Shown here in pieces: positions 44,941 to 54,291 of a DNA stretch of 64,000 bases. Position 1 is the stretch's first letter, and each line of letters begins with the position of its first letter. The translations under genes were made by a program, and so were the position numbers. The notes under the pieces were generated by a model. It saw only the letters and a program-made list of their open reading frames with translations. It did no database searches and was not told the origin of the DNA. Source of the DNA: Flavobacteriaceae bacterium (lineage in GTDB: Bacteria > Bacteroidota > Bacteroidia > Flavobacteriales > Flavobacteriaceae); assembly GCA_018402135.1 (NCBI GenBank), contig JAGYJF010000003.1:186001-250000 (forward strand), in the 5' to 3' direction.

Positions 44941-45676
44941 ACTAAGCGAAGAAACGCAAAACATTCCAAAACCAATGATTCCAATAGGGAATAAACCAAT
45001 TCTTTGGCATATTATGAAATCCTATTCAAAATTTGGGTTTAATGAATTTGTAATATTACTTGGCTACAAAGGATATGTAATTAAAGAATATTTTGCTAAT
45101 TATTATTTGCACCAGAGCGATGTAACTATTGATATGAAAAATAATAACATAGAGATATTGAACAATACAGCGGAGCCTTGGAAAGTAACCTTAATTGATA
45201 CAGGGTTACATACTATGACCGGCGGCAGGATTAAACGTGTTGAAGATCTAGTAAAAGGTGAAAGATTCATGCTTACCTATGGAGATGGTGTATCTAATGT
45301 AGATATTAATGCTCTAATGGAGGCGCACGAAAAACACGGTAAATCGATCACCATGACAGCGGTTCAACCAGAAGGGAGATTTGGGTCATTGAAAATAACC
45401 GGTGACCAACAAGTTGAAACGTTTCATGAAAAACCGAAAGGGGATGGAACCTGGATCAATGGGGGTTTTTTTGTATGCGAACCGAAAGTTTTAGAGTATA
45501 TAAATGAAGGGGACGCTACAGTTTTTGAAAAGGCTCCATTAGAAAATTTAGCTAAAGACGGTGAATTATTTTCTTATAAACATCATGGCTTTTGGAAGCC
45601 AATGGACACATTAAGAGACAATAAATTTTTAAATGAACTTTGGGAAAACAATGAAGCAAAATGGAAAACTTGGTAG
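44903..45676 (+). CDS. rfbF: Glucose-1-phosphate cytidylyltransferase
   Basis: A 257-residue nucleotidyltransferase making CDP-glucose from CTP and glucose-1-phosphate. LILAGGFGTRLSEETQNIPKPM, the LLGYKGYVIKEYFANYY block, and WINGGFFVCEPKVLEYI are RfbF signatures. It overlaps rfbG by 16 bp, and together they define a CDP-sugar branch, with CDP-4-keto-6-deoxyglucose as expected product. Confidence 0.93.
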   Translation: MKVLILAGGFGTRLSEETQNIPKPMIPIGNKPILWHIMKSYSKFGFNEFVILLGYKGYVIKEYFANYYLHQSDVTIDMKNNNIEILNNTAEPWKVTLIDTGLHTMTGGRIKRVEDLVKGERFMLTYGDGVSNVDINALMEAHEKHGKSITMTAVQPEGRFGSLKITGDQQVETFHEKPKGDGTWINGGFFVCEPKVLEYINEGDATVFEKAPLENLAKDGELFSYKHHGFWKPMDTLRDNKFLNELWENNEAKWKTW

Positions 45677-46754
45677 CGAATAAGTTGTTTGGGGGAATTT
45701 ATAAAAACAAAACCTGCCTAGTTACTGGAGATACAGGGTTTAAAGGGTCTTGGCTAGTATATTGGTTAATTAAAATGGAGGCTAATGTAATTGGCTATTC
45801 ATTAGAACCAATAACCCAACCTAACCATTATAATTTACTCGATCAATCCTATATTTCAATAAGGGGTGACATTAATGACACTACTAATCTACAAGAGGTA
45901 TTTAACAAATATAAACCAGAAATTATTTTTCATTTAGCAGCCCAGTCCCTAGTAAGATATTCCTATGAAAATCCAATTGAAACCTTTCAGACAAATGTAA
46001 TTGGAACAGCGAATGTTTTTGAAATAAGCAGAAAAACGAAATCAGTAAAGGCCATATTAAATATTACGAGCGATAAATGTTATGAAAACAAAGAATGGAT
46101 TTGGGGCTATCGTGAAAATGATCCCATGGGAGGTTATGATCCCTATAGCGCATCCAAAGGCTGTTCTGAATTATTGACATCATCGTATCAAAAATCGTTT
46201 TTTAATCAAGGTGAAAAATTGTTGGCAAGCGCTAGAGCAGGAAATGTTATTGGTGGAGGAGATTGGGCTGAAGATAGATTATTTCCAGATATGGTTAGAG
46301 CAGTTGGAAACAATGAAGTGGTTAGTATCAGAAACCCTTTTGCAACTAGGCCATGGCAACATGTTTTAGAACCTTTAAGCGGATATTTAATGTTGGGATG
46401 GAGACTACTTGAAGGGTACAATGAGTATGCTCAAGGCTGGAACTTTGGACCTGAAATGGATAACAATGTTTCAGTTGAAACTGTAATTTCAAAATCAACA
46501 CAACTTTGGAATAAAATTAAGCACAAAACTCATAAGGACAATCAAGATTATCACGAGGCTAATTTATTAATGTTAGACTGTTCGAAGGCCATAAAAGTTT
46601 TAAAATGGTTACCAATTTGGGATTTAAATCAATCCATAGAAAAAACAATAAAATGGTATAGAAATTTTACGAAAACCAAGTTTTAAATACTGACGATGAT
46701 CTAGAAGATTTTATTGAATCTGCAAAGATTAAATCTTTAATATGGACAAAATAA
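45661..46754 (+). pseudogene. rfbG: CDP-glucose 4,6-dehydratase, frameshifted at its 3' end
   Basis: An SDR enzyme converting CDP-glucose to CDP-4-keto-6-deoxyglucose. The open frame 45661-46686 gives 341 residues with CLVTGDTGFKGSWLVYWL and YDPYSASKGCSELL. It ends early in AATTTTACG; one more T there continues as NFYENQVLNTDDDLEDF to TAA at 46752-46754, the normal kind of C-terminus. The catalytic part is intact, so even a real frameshift might leave activity. No rfbH (ddhC) dehydratase is visible, so 3,6-dideoxy sugars are not predicted. Confidence 0.85.
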
Positions 46755-47669
46755 AATTAGAGGTAAAAAATCCTTGTTACCGGTGGGAATGGTTACCTAG
46801 GCAGAAATTTTATTAAGAAATTAATAAAATTAAAAGCCAAAGTATATTCAATTGATATTCAAGCTGATCATTTAAATTCCAGCATTACTAATTTTCAAAT
46901 TAATTTAAATAACCAAAGGCAATTAAATAATTTAATTACCCAAATACAACCAGATGTCATATATCATCTTGCGGCATCATTAAATAGGACTAGAGACTTT
47001 AACGAGACAAATAACTTGATTGAAACAAATTTAACGGGAACAATTAATTTACTCAATGCATTGAAATTAGTTCCATATGAATCCTTTATTTTAATAAGCA
47101 CAAGCGAGGTTTATGGCGGAGAAATAGTAAAAACGCCATTTAGGGAAGAGGATAGTTTCGTGCCTGCTTCACCTTATTCCTTATCAAAGTATTGCGCGGA
47201 AGTGGCATTAAAAACGTATTCTGAAATTTATTCGAAACCCTTTACGATTCTAAGGCTTTTTAACTTCTTTGGGAAAAATATGCCCAAATCCTTTTTCATA
47301 CCTCAATTATTGGAAAAATTATTAAACAATGAAGATTTTGATATGACCGAAGGTAAACAAAAAAGGGATTTTATTTATTTGAACGATGTTCTGGAGGCAA
47401 TGATTTTAGCAAATTCTCCAAAAGCATATAATAATGTTTTTAATGTGTGTTCTGGAAACGGAAAATCAATTAAAGAGCTTGCACTAGAAATTAAGGGACA
47501 TTTTAAAAGTGAATCTAATATTAATTTTGGAGCCATTCCATATCGAGAAAACGAGGTATGGGATATGACGGGTGACTGTGGTAAAATTAAAGACCGTTTA
47601 GGATGGCAACCAAAATTTTCTTTTATACAAGGGCTTCAAGAACTCATTAAGAAACCTAACCAAGTTTAA
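46742..47669 (+). pseudogene. NAD-dependent epimerase/dehydratase (SDR), frameshifted near its start
   Basis: The N-terminus reads ILVTGGNGYLGRNFIKKL in one frame, but the only ATG upstream (46742) is in another frame and runs through the A6 stretch at 46765-46770; in the gene frame TAA stands at 46764. One extra or two missing A would join them. The longest intact frame, 47016-47669, has TSEVYGGE and SPYSLSKYCAEVA (Tyr-x3-Lys) and RDFIYLNDVLEAMI. It follows rfbG, so a reductase or epimerase acting on CDP-4-keto-6-deoxyglucose is plausible, but the substrate cannot be read from sequence. Confidence 0.75.
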
Positions 47670-48753
47670 ATGAAACAAAAAATATTAATAGGACCATTAA
47701 ACAATAAGGACATTGGTTCAATACCAACTTTAAACAGAGCTTTTGTAAATGGCCTATCTGATAAGTATAAATTTATTCCAATTAATGTTGTTAGAAAATA
47801 CGGAAAGTCTAATGTCTCAAGTTTTAATGTGATTAATATATTCTATTTCATTAAACAATACTTTGTGTTTGTAGTACAATTACTTTATCATAGACCAACC
47901 ATAGTTCATTATGCAATTACTTCAAATTGGAATTTTGAAAAGAGTCTTATGTTTTTAAATACGGCAAAACTTTTAGGGGCCAAAAGAGCTGTTGGTCATT
48001 TACATGGTGGATCTTTTGATGTTTTTATGAATAACCTGAAGGGCAATAGGAAGATGGTATCATTTAAATTATTTAATAATTTGGATGCCATATTGGTTGC
48101 TAGCGATTACTGGAAAGGATTTTTAGAAAAAATAAAAGTGGACACATTGGTTACCGTGGTAAATAATCAATAGACAATAAATATGTTGAATTAGTTGATA
48201 AAGCAAAAAGGGTAAAAAGAAATGGGAATTTTTTGTTCATTGGTTCTTTAGGAGAAAGAAAGGGGTTTTATGACATAATTGAAGTGGTTAAATCAATCAA
48301 TGACGGATTTTTAATTGATGCAATTGGATCTGAACCGTAAAAATGATATCGTGAAAATCACTAATTTAATTTCCCAAAACCAATTATCCTCTAAAGTAAA
48401 TATTGTTCTATCCGAGAAATTAAATTTACAGGATAAGGTGAATTACTTCACCCAAAATGAAGTGTTTTTATTTCCTTCACATAACGAAAACTTTCCGTTG
48501 GTAATAATTGAAGCTGCCTGTGCTGGAATGCCTATTATTACAACTCCAGTAGGTGCTATTCCAGAATTTTTTACTCATATGGAAAACATTTATTTTGTAG
48601 AACCAGGAAATATAGAAGAGATTAAAAGCGCAATACAATATATGATCCAAAATCCCAAGGAGAGAATACGAATGGGTATGGCTGCAAAAAGAATTATATA
48701 TTGAAAAATTATCAAGTGGAATAATTATGAATCAACTTGAAAAAAGTATATAA
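47670..48753 (+). pseudogene. Glycosyltransferase family 4, in four reading-frame pieces
   Basis: The start MKQKILIGPLNNKDIGSIP is in the first frame to 48173. Frame 2 then carries NGNFLFIGSLGERKGFYDIIEVVKSI. Frame 3 (48315-48704) has SEKLNLQDKVNYFTQNEVFLFPSHNENFPLVIIEAACAG, the C-terminal nucleotide-sugar site of GT-B enzymes. A final shift near 48692-48697 leads to YIEKLSSGIIMNQLEKSI. The three joins lie near 48171, 48335-48338 and 48696. It would add a sugar to the lipid-linked repeat unit. Three shifts in 1.1 kb leave no continuous protein as sequenced. Confidence 0.75.
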
Positions 48754-48827
48754 TCGATTATTAGTTTAATTAATTTCATTTATTTAAAGAGGCCATTAAT
48801 ATTCTTTTTTAACTAAAACATTTTAAA

Positions 48828-49252
48828 ATGGTTAATGCCTATATTTTTATAAAATTTCACATCAATTATATAATTGGAAAATACCAATTTTGCCAAAAAT
48901 CTTTAAATTGTTCTGTTTTTTGATTTATAACTCGAGCATACCTTATGAATGTAAGTTAGGTAAAGGAACCTATTTCGCCTATAGTGGTATTGGTGTAGTA
49001 TTACACAAAAGAACAATTATGGGCAAAAATTGCATAATAGGATCAAATGTGACAGTTGGAGGAAGGTCTGGTTTATTTGATGTTCCAGTTATCGGAGACA
49101 ATGTATATATTGGTACTGGAGCAAAAATTTTAGGCCCAATTAAAATAGGAAACAATGTGGTTATAGGAGCAAACGCTGTAGTCATAAAGGATATCCCTAG
49201 TAATTGCACTGTTGTCGGAGTACCCGCAAAAATCATTAAAAAAATCATTTAA
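48828..49252 (+). pseudogene. Serine acetyltransferase-like hexapeptide O-acetyltransferase, frameshifted near its start
   Basis: The frame beginning at TAA 48833 lacks an ATG but contains YKISHQLYNWKIPILPKIF then NSSIPYECKLGKGTYFAYSGIGVVLHKR, typical of short SerO/CysE-like acetyltransferases of glycan loci. ATG at 48828 is in a different frame (MVNA), so one lost base near 48838 would explain it. The body has hexapeptide repeats (IGSNVTVGG, VIGDNVYIGTGAKILG, IGNNVVIGANAVV). It probably O-acetylates a sugar in the polymer. Another reading is that translation begins at TTG 48890. Confidence 0.65.
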
Positions 49253-50582
49253 ATGCTTAATTTAAAAGATATAATAGGCTATCTGAACAAGAAGATAATG
49301 AATAATGAAAAGTTGGCCTTAGCATTATTAAAGATATCGCCTTCATTTCATTTTTTATTTGGAAAAGAGTATTCTTGGCATTTCAAAAAGCTGAACTTCC
49401 AATTAAACCAAGAAGTAAAATCACTTTTAAATTTTGCAAATAAATCTGCAATGATCACCCCTTATTATAAAAACATTAAAAAAATAGATAATCTTTCAGA
49501 ATTCGAAAAAACGTTTGTCCCTATAAATAGAGCAACTATTCTAAAGAATTTTAAAGAGTTGGTTTCAGAAGAATATATAGTTTAAAGGACTATGATTTAG
49601 TGACTACAGGTGGTACGTCTGGTGCTCCAGCAAAATTTTATGTTCCTAAAAAAAGATATAAAAAGGAATATGCCTTTTATCATAAAATTTGGTCAACTTT
49701 AGGGTATAATCAACAACTTAGAGGGGTTATTAGAAATGAAAGAATCAAAGATAATAGAACATATAAAATAAATCCAATAACAAAGAAGTGCTTTTTGATG
49801 GCTTCAGAAACAATGATGCATACTATAAAATCGTTTATCAGACCTTATTAAAATTTAAAATTAAATACTTACAAGGGTATCCATCTTCCATTTATAATTT
49901 TTTTCTATTTCTTAATAAGAAAAATTTAAATGTTAAATTTATAAAAGGAGTATTTTTAAGTTCAGAAATATTTTTGGAACACCAAAGACAGCTATTGATA
50001 AACCAACTTAACCTCCCGATATTATCTGTATATGGTCATAGCGAAAAGCTCATTCTTGCAGTTGATTTTAAAGGAAATAACACCTATCAAGTTATTGAAG
50101 AGTATGGATATTTAGAATTGCTTGATGAAAACAATAATGTTATAATAGAAGTTGGGAAATTGGGTGAAATAACAGGAACTTCTTTTGATAATTTTGGGAT
50201 GCCTTTAATTAGATATAAAACAGGAGATTATAGTTCATATTTGCAATATGAAGATGGAAAACCAAGACTTTTAAATGGAATACAAGGACGATGGCAAGAA
50301 ATGAAAATTTACAACAGTGATGGCTCGTTTGTCACACCAACAGCGTTAAATCTACATGATGAACTTTACAATTATATTAATGGATTGCAATATATTCAAA
50401 AAGAAAAGGGAAAACTTATTGTCAATTTAGTGCCTAACAATCGATTTAACGACGCAATAAAAAGCAGGTTTCTTAATCATTTTCAACAACGAATGGCACC
50501 AGATTCAACAATAAACATTGTAGAGGTTAAAGAATTACATAAAAAAGTAACGGGAAGTTTTTGTTATTGGATTCTTCATTAA
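49253..50582 (+). pseudogene. Phenylacetate-CoA ligase / CapK-type adenylate-forming protein, two frameshifts
   Basis: Three frames make up one protein of about 440 residues: 49253-49585, 49600-49851 and 49788-50582. Joins are near 49580-49590 (TATAGTTTAAAG) and 49788-49795 (AAGAAGTGCTTTT), each fitting one missing base. VTTGGTSGAPAKFY is the ATP-binding loop of the ANL superfamily. KYLQGYPSSIYNFFLFL and IRYKTGDYSSYLQY are the later CapK motifs. CapK-like proteins occur in many polysaccharide loci and their biochemistry is unsettled. An intact relative lies at 58005-59321. Confidence 0.8.
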
Positions 50583-50595
50583 ATTAAATTAAAAA

Positions 50596-51759
50596 ATTGA
50601 ACAAAAAACAAAGCCTTTCAAGGCTAAAAATCACTGCGAAAAAGAAAAATTTAAAGGTTGGGATCCATACGACGGTTTAAATAGCTGGATTATTCAAAAA
50701 ACACCCTTAGGAAAATCAAGATTTATTCGCTTAGCCTGGATTCAACTCTTTAAGAGAAATCCCATTAATCTCAGAACAATTGTTGGCGTAAAAAAAGATT
50801 ATAACCCTAAAGGTTTAGGATTATTTTTAATAGGTTATTGTAATCTTTATAAAATTGAAAAAAAGCAAGATTATTTAGATAAAATCAACACTTTAGGCAA
50901 CGAAATTATTAAACTAAAAACCAAAGGATATTCAGGGGCATGTTGGGGCTATAATTTCGATTGGCAAGCACGTGCCTTTTTTCAACCAAAATACACACCA
51001 ACAGTAGTGGCTACATCATTCATTGCTGAAGCACTACTACAAGCATATGAAATAACTAAAAATCAAACTTATTTAGATACAGCCATAAGTACTGCCGACT
51101 TTGTTTTAAAGGATCTAAATAAATCTTATGACTCCGATAATGATTTTACGCTATCTTACTCGCCTTTAGATACAACACAAGTTTTTAATGCGGGTCTTCT
51201 TGGCGCAAAACTTTTATCGTTAATATATAAATACACAGGCAAAGTACAACTTTTAACACAAGCCAAAAAGATTGTGTCTTATGTCTGTAAAAAACAAAAC
51301 TCAGATGGATCTTGGGCATATGGCACATTACCTTTTCATCAGTGGATTGATAATTTTCATACAGGTTACAACTTAGAGTGTATTAAAATTTATCAAGAAA
51401 TTAGTAAGGATTACAGCTTTTCAAATCATCTTAAAAAAGGAATGGATTATTATTTGGCAACATTTTTTACATCCGAAGGCGAATCAAAATATTACAATAA
51501 TCAGACTTATCCAGTTGATATTCATGCCCCAGCTCAACTTCTAGTTACACTCTTTAAAAATGATAATTTAGAAGCAAATATAGAATTAGTTGATAAAGTC
51601 TTAAATTGGACCATAGCCAACATGCAAACAAAACAAGGTTATTTTATATATCAGAAACGTAAAATAATGTCTTCAAGAATCCCTTACATAAGATGGGCTC
51701 AAGCTTGGATGTTTTATGGATTAAGCTATTATTTTTTAGAATTTAATAAAGATGAATAG
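50596..51759 (+). CDS. Six-hairpin (alpha/alpha toroid)-like protein of glycan locus, start unclear
   Basis: The frame is open from the TAA at 50590 to 51759. From about 50596 it reads through KFKGWDPYDGLNSW, then CWGYNFDWQARAFFQ, YTPTVVATSFIAEALLQAY and SDGSWAYGTLPFHQWIDNFHTGYNLECI. Repeated helical pairs with these Gly/Trp/His patterns are typical of six-hairpin glycosidase-like folds seen in Bacteroidetes polysaccharide clusters. There is no ATG, GTG or TTG in frame at the head (ATT at 50596; the first ATG-like start is near 51007), so the beginning is uncertain and a further sequence error is possible. No signal peptide is seen; function unknown. Confidence 0.6.
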   Translation: MEQKTKPFKAKNHCEKEKFKGWDPYDGLNSWIIQKTPLGKSRFIRLAWIQLFKRNPINLRTIVGVKKDYNPKGLGLFLIGYCNLYKIEKKQDYLDKINTLGNEIIKLKTKGYSGACWGYNFDWQARAFFQPKYTPTVVATSFIAEALLQAYEITKNQTYLDTAISTADFVLKDLNKSYDSDNDFTLSYSPLDTTQVFNAGLLGAKLLSLIYKYTGKVQLLTQAKKIVSYVCKKQNSDGSWAYGTLPFHQWIDNFHTGYNLECIKIYQEISKDYSFSNHLKKGMDYYLATFFTSEGESKYYNNQTYPVDIHAPAQLLVTLFKNDNLEANIELVDKVLNWTIANMQTKQGYFIYQKRKIMSSRIPYIRWAQAWMFYGLSYYFLEFNKDE

Positions 51760-52489
51760 ATTAGCTATACTTAATACAGTTATTGATAATTATAACATTC
51801 AAGAAACACTTCATTTAATTGAACAAAATATCAATCAAGGTAATCAGATTCATCATGTTGTTGTAAATGCAGGCAAAATTGTGGCTATACAAACCGATTT
51901 GCAGCTTCGAAAAAGCGTGAATGAGTCCGATTTAATTAATGCAGACGGCCAATCCGTTGTCTGGGCCTCAAGAATTCTTGGCAAACCTTTAAAAGAACGT
52001 GTAGCAGGAATAGATCTTATGGTTAATTTGGTAGAATTGGCTTATAAAAATAAATATAAAATTTTCTTTTTTGGAGCGAAGGAGGAGATTGTAAAAAAGG
52101 TTGTTGAAATCTATTCAAACCAATATTCGCCGAGTATAATTGCAGGTTACCGCAATGGATATTTTGTTAAATCTCAAGAACAAGAAATAGCCAATCAAAT
52201 ATCAAACAGCGGGGCTAACATTCTTTTTGTCGCGATAAGTTCTCCTACCAAAGAACACTTTTTATATGAAAACAAATTAATTTTAAAGAAAGTTAATTTT
52301 ATTATGGGTGTTGGCGGTAGCTTTGATGTAGTAGCAGGTAAGGTAAAACGCGCTCCACTATGGATGCAAAAATCAGGGCTAGAATGGTTCTATAGATTCT
52401 TACAAGAACCAAAACGAATGTGGAAACGTTATCTTGTAGGAAACACAAAATTTTTACTTTTGGTTTTTAAAGAGAAATTTAAGCGCTAA
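51752..52489 (+). CDS. WecG/TagA/CpsF family glycosyltransferase
   Basis: A 245-residue membrane-associated glycosyltransferase. NADGQSVVWASRILGKPLKERVAGIDLM is the family's signature region, and later parts include FFFGAKEEIVKKVVE, VAISSPTKEHF, GVGGSFDVVAGKVKRAP and GLEWFYRFLQEPKRMWKRY. WecG uses UDP-ManNAcA as donor in enteric bacteria, which would fit the wecBC genes here, but CpsF/TagA members use other donors. It overlaps the previous gene by 8 bp. It is the first intact gene after the frameshifted stretch. Confidence 0.9.
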   Translation: MNRLAILNTVIDNYNIQETLHLIEQNINQGNQIHHVVVNAGKIVAIQTDLQLRKSVNESDLINADGQSVVWASRILGKPLKERVAGIDLMVNLVELAYKNKYKIFFFGAKEEIVKKVVEIYSNQYSPSIIAGYRNGYFVKSQEQEIANQISNSGANILFVAISSPTKEHFLYENKLILKKVNFIMGVGGSFDVVAGKVKRAPLWMQKSGLEWFYRFLQEPKRMWKRYLVGNTKFLLLVFKEKFKR

Positions 52490-52510
52490 TTTGCTTTTAA
52501 CTTTATCTGC

Positions 52511-52540
52511 TTGCTGAAGCTGATATTTGTATTAACTTTA
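52511..52540 (+). promoter_or_regulatory. Candidate promoter for the UDP-glucose dehydrogenase gene
   Basis: TTG (52511-52513), 19 nt, then TAACTTTA (52533-52540), one mismatch from TAnnTTTG. The ATG is 20 nt further on. Confidence 0.5.
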
Positions 52541-52560
52541 CTGACTGTAAAATTAAACAA

Positions 52561-53967
52561 ATGAAAATTAAATCAATATGCTGCATTGGGGCAGGTTACG
52601 TTGGTGGTCCAACAATGGCTGTAATAGCTCAAAAATGTCCACATATAAAGGTGACGGTTGTAGATATAAATCAAGCGAGAATTGACGCTTGGAATGATAA
52701 AGACTTAACCAAACTCCCTGTTTTTGAACCCGGATTAGATAAGATTGTTGAAGAACGAAGGGATAAAAACCTCTTTTTTTCAACAGACGTTGAGCAATCA
52801 ATTAACGATGCCGAAATGATATTTATATCTGTAAATACGCCAACTAAAACCTATGGAAAGGGAAAAGGTATGGCGGCCGATTTAAAGTATATTGAACTTT
52901 GTGCGCGTCAAATAGCAAAGGTTTCTAAACACAACAAAATTGTTGTTGAAAAATCAACGCTACCTGTAAGAACAGCTTCGGCTATAAAAAACATTTTAGA
53001 TAACACAGGAAACGGTGTGGCTTTTCAAATTTTATCAAATCCTGAGTTTCTTGCTGAAGGAACCGCAATTTCAGATTTATTATCACCAGATCGCGTCTTG
53101 ATTGGTGGCGACTCAAGTAAAGAAGGTCAAGAGGCAATGGAGGCATTAATGAATATTTATGCCAATTGGGTTCCAAGAGAGCGTATTTTAACCACTAATG
53201 TTTGGTCTTCAGAATTGTCGAAGCTTACCGCCAATGCATTTTTAGCGCAACGCGTTTCTTCTATAAACGCCATCTCCGAACTATGCGAGAAAACAGGTGC
53301 TGACGTCGCTGAAGTGTCAAAGGCCATTGGTATGGATAGTAGAATTGGTTCTAAATTCTTAAAAGCCTCTGTTGGGTTTGGTGGCTCTTGTTTTCAAAAG
53401 GACATTCTCAATCTTGTTTATATTGCTAAAACATATGGCCTCGATGAGGTTGCTGATTATTGGGAGCAAGTGGTATTAATGAATGAACATCAAAAGCAGC
53501 GTTTTTCAGATAATATTGTTAGTACGCTTTATAATACGGTTGCAGGTAAAAAGATTGCATTTTTTGGTTGGGCCTTTAAAAAAGACACTAATGACACCAG
53601 AGAGTCCGCTGCCATTAAAGTTGCTGATAATCTTCTAAATGAACAAGCAAACATCTCTGTTTACGACCCTAAGGTTGCGGAGGAGCGTATTTATGCAGAT
53701 TTAGAATATTTAAATTCTCGTAGTGAAGACCAGAATAGAAATTTGCTGAAAGTTCAAAATGATCCTTATAAAGCATCTAAAGACGCACACGCTATTGCCA
53801 TATTAACCGAATGGGACGAGTTTAAAAATTACGATTGGAAACGTATTTACGACAACATGTATAAACCGGCTTTTGTTTTTGACGGCAGAGGTATTGTTGA
53901 CGTGGAAGCACTAGAAACAATTGGCTTTAGTTGCTACAAGATTGGCAGTGGTCGTAATAGGGAATAA
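52561..53967 (+). CDS. ugd: UDP-glucose 6-dehydrogenase
   Basis: A 468-residue nucleotide-sugar dehydrogenase, the longer eukaryote-like form. It makes UDP-glucuronate from UDP-glucose with two NAD+. [19 protein letters not shown] is the NAD site. [43 protein letters not shown]-type sequence (here [13 protein letters not shown] with the catalytic Cys) and [18 protein letters not shown] complete the hallmarks. UDP-GlcA may feed a different residue of the polymer or another pathway. It has its own promoter-like site. Confidence 0.95.
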   Translation: MKIKSICCIGAGYVGGPTMAVIAQKCPHIKVTVVDINQARIDAWNDKDLTKLPVFEPGLDKIVEERRDKNLFFSTDVEQSINDAEMIFISVNTPTKTYGKGKGMAADLKYIELCARQIAKVSKHNKIVVEKSTLPVRTASAIKNILDNTGNGVAFQILSNPEFLAEGTAISDLLSPDRVLIGGDSSKEGQEAMEALMNIYANWVPRERILTTNVWSSELSKLTANAFLAQRVSSINAISELCEKTGADVAEVSKAIGMDSRIGSKFLKASVGFGGSCFQKDILNLVYIAKTYGLDEVADYWEQVVLMNEHQKQRFSDNIVSTLYNTVAGKKIAFFGWAFKKDTNDTRESAAIKVADNLLNEQANISVYDPKVAEERIYADLEYLNSRSEDQNRNLLKVQNDPYKASKDAHAIAILTEWDEFKNYDWKRIYDNMYKPAFVFDGRGIVDVEALETIGFSCYKIGSGRNRE

Positions 53968-54291
53968 TACCAGTCTTTAATGTTAAATTAGAATAGTAAT
54001 TATTATTGTTCCTATTTACCTAGAATGACAAATTTCACTTTATGTTTTAAGATTAATTAAAGACTATATTCGTTGTTTAATATTATGGCTGCCTTTAAGA
54101 TTTTCCAAACTATAAACAGTATGAAGTTTTTAGTTTTATTGAAATTATTAAAGATCAAATTACACAATCATTGTAAAATTCATTGAAATGTTTATCTTCG
54201 ACTAGCTGATACAATTAAACCTTTAACCCTTTCAATGAATCAGCAAAAAAACTTAACTCAACTAATTAATTAGATATTTTAAATAATAATC
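53968..54291. other. 324-bp intergenic region before wcaJ
   Basis: Non-coding AT-rich sequence with no gene visible. It contains a promoter-like pair (54171-54200) and leaves a leader of about 85 nt before the GTG start of wcaJ. No riboswitch or terminator is evident. Confidence 0.6.
54171..54200 (+). promoter_or_regulatory. Candidate promoter for wcaJ
   Basis: TTG (54171-54173), exactly 19 nt, then TATCTTCG (54193-54200), one mismatch from TAnnTTTG. The predicted transcript start lies about 85 nt before the coding start. Confidence 0.5.

Noticed and set aside
40587-50600. Homopolymer frameshifts as phase-variation switches
   Set aside because: The runs are only about 4-7 bases, several joins are not in homopolymers at all, and almost every gene would need to be off at once.
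1847-53990. AGTCTTTAATGTTA at about 1848 and 53972
   Set aside because: A single short AT-rich match in two gaps; likely chance.
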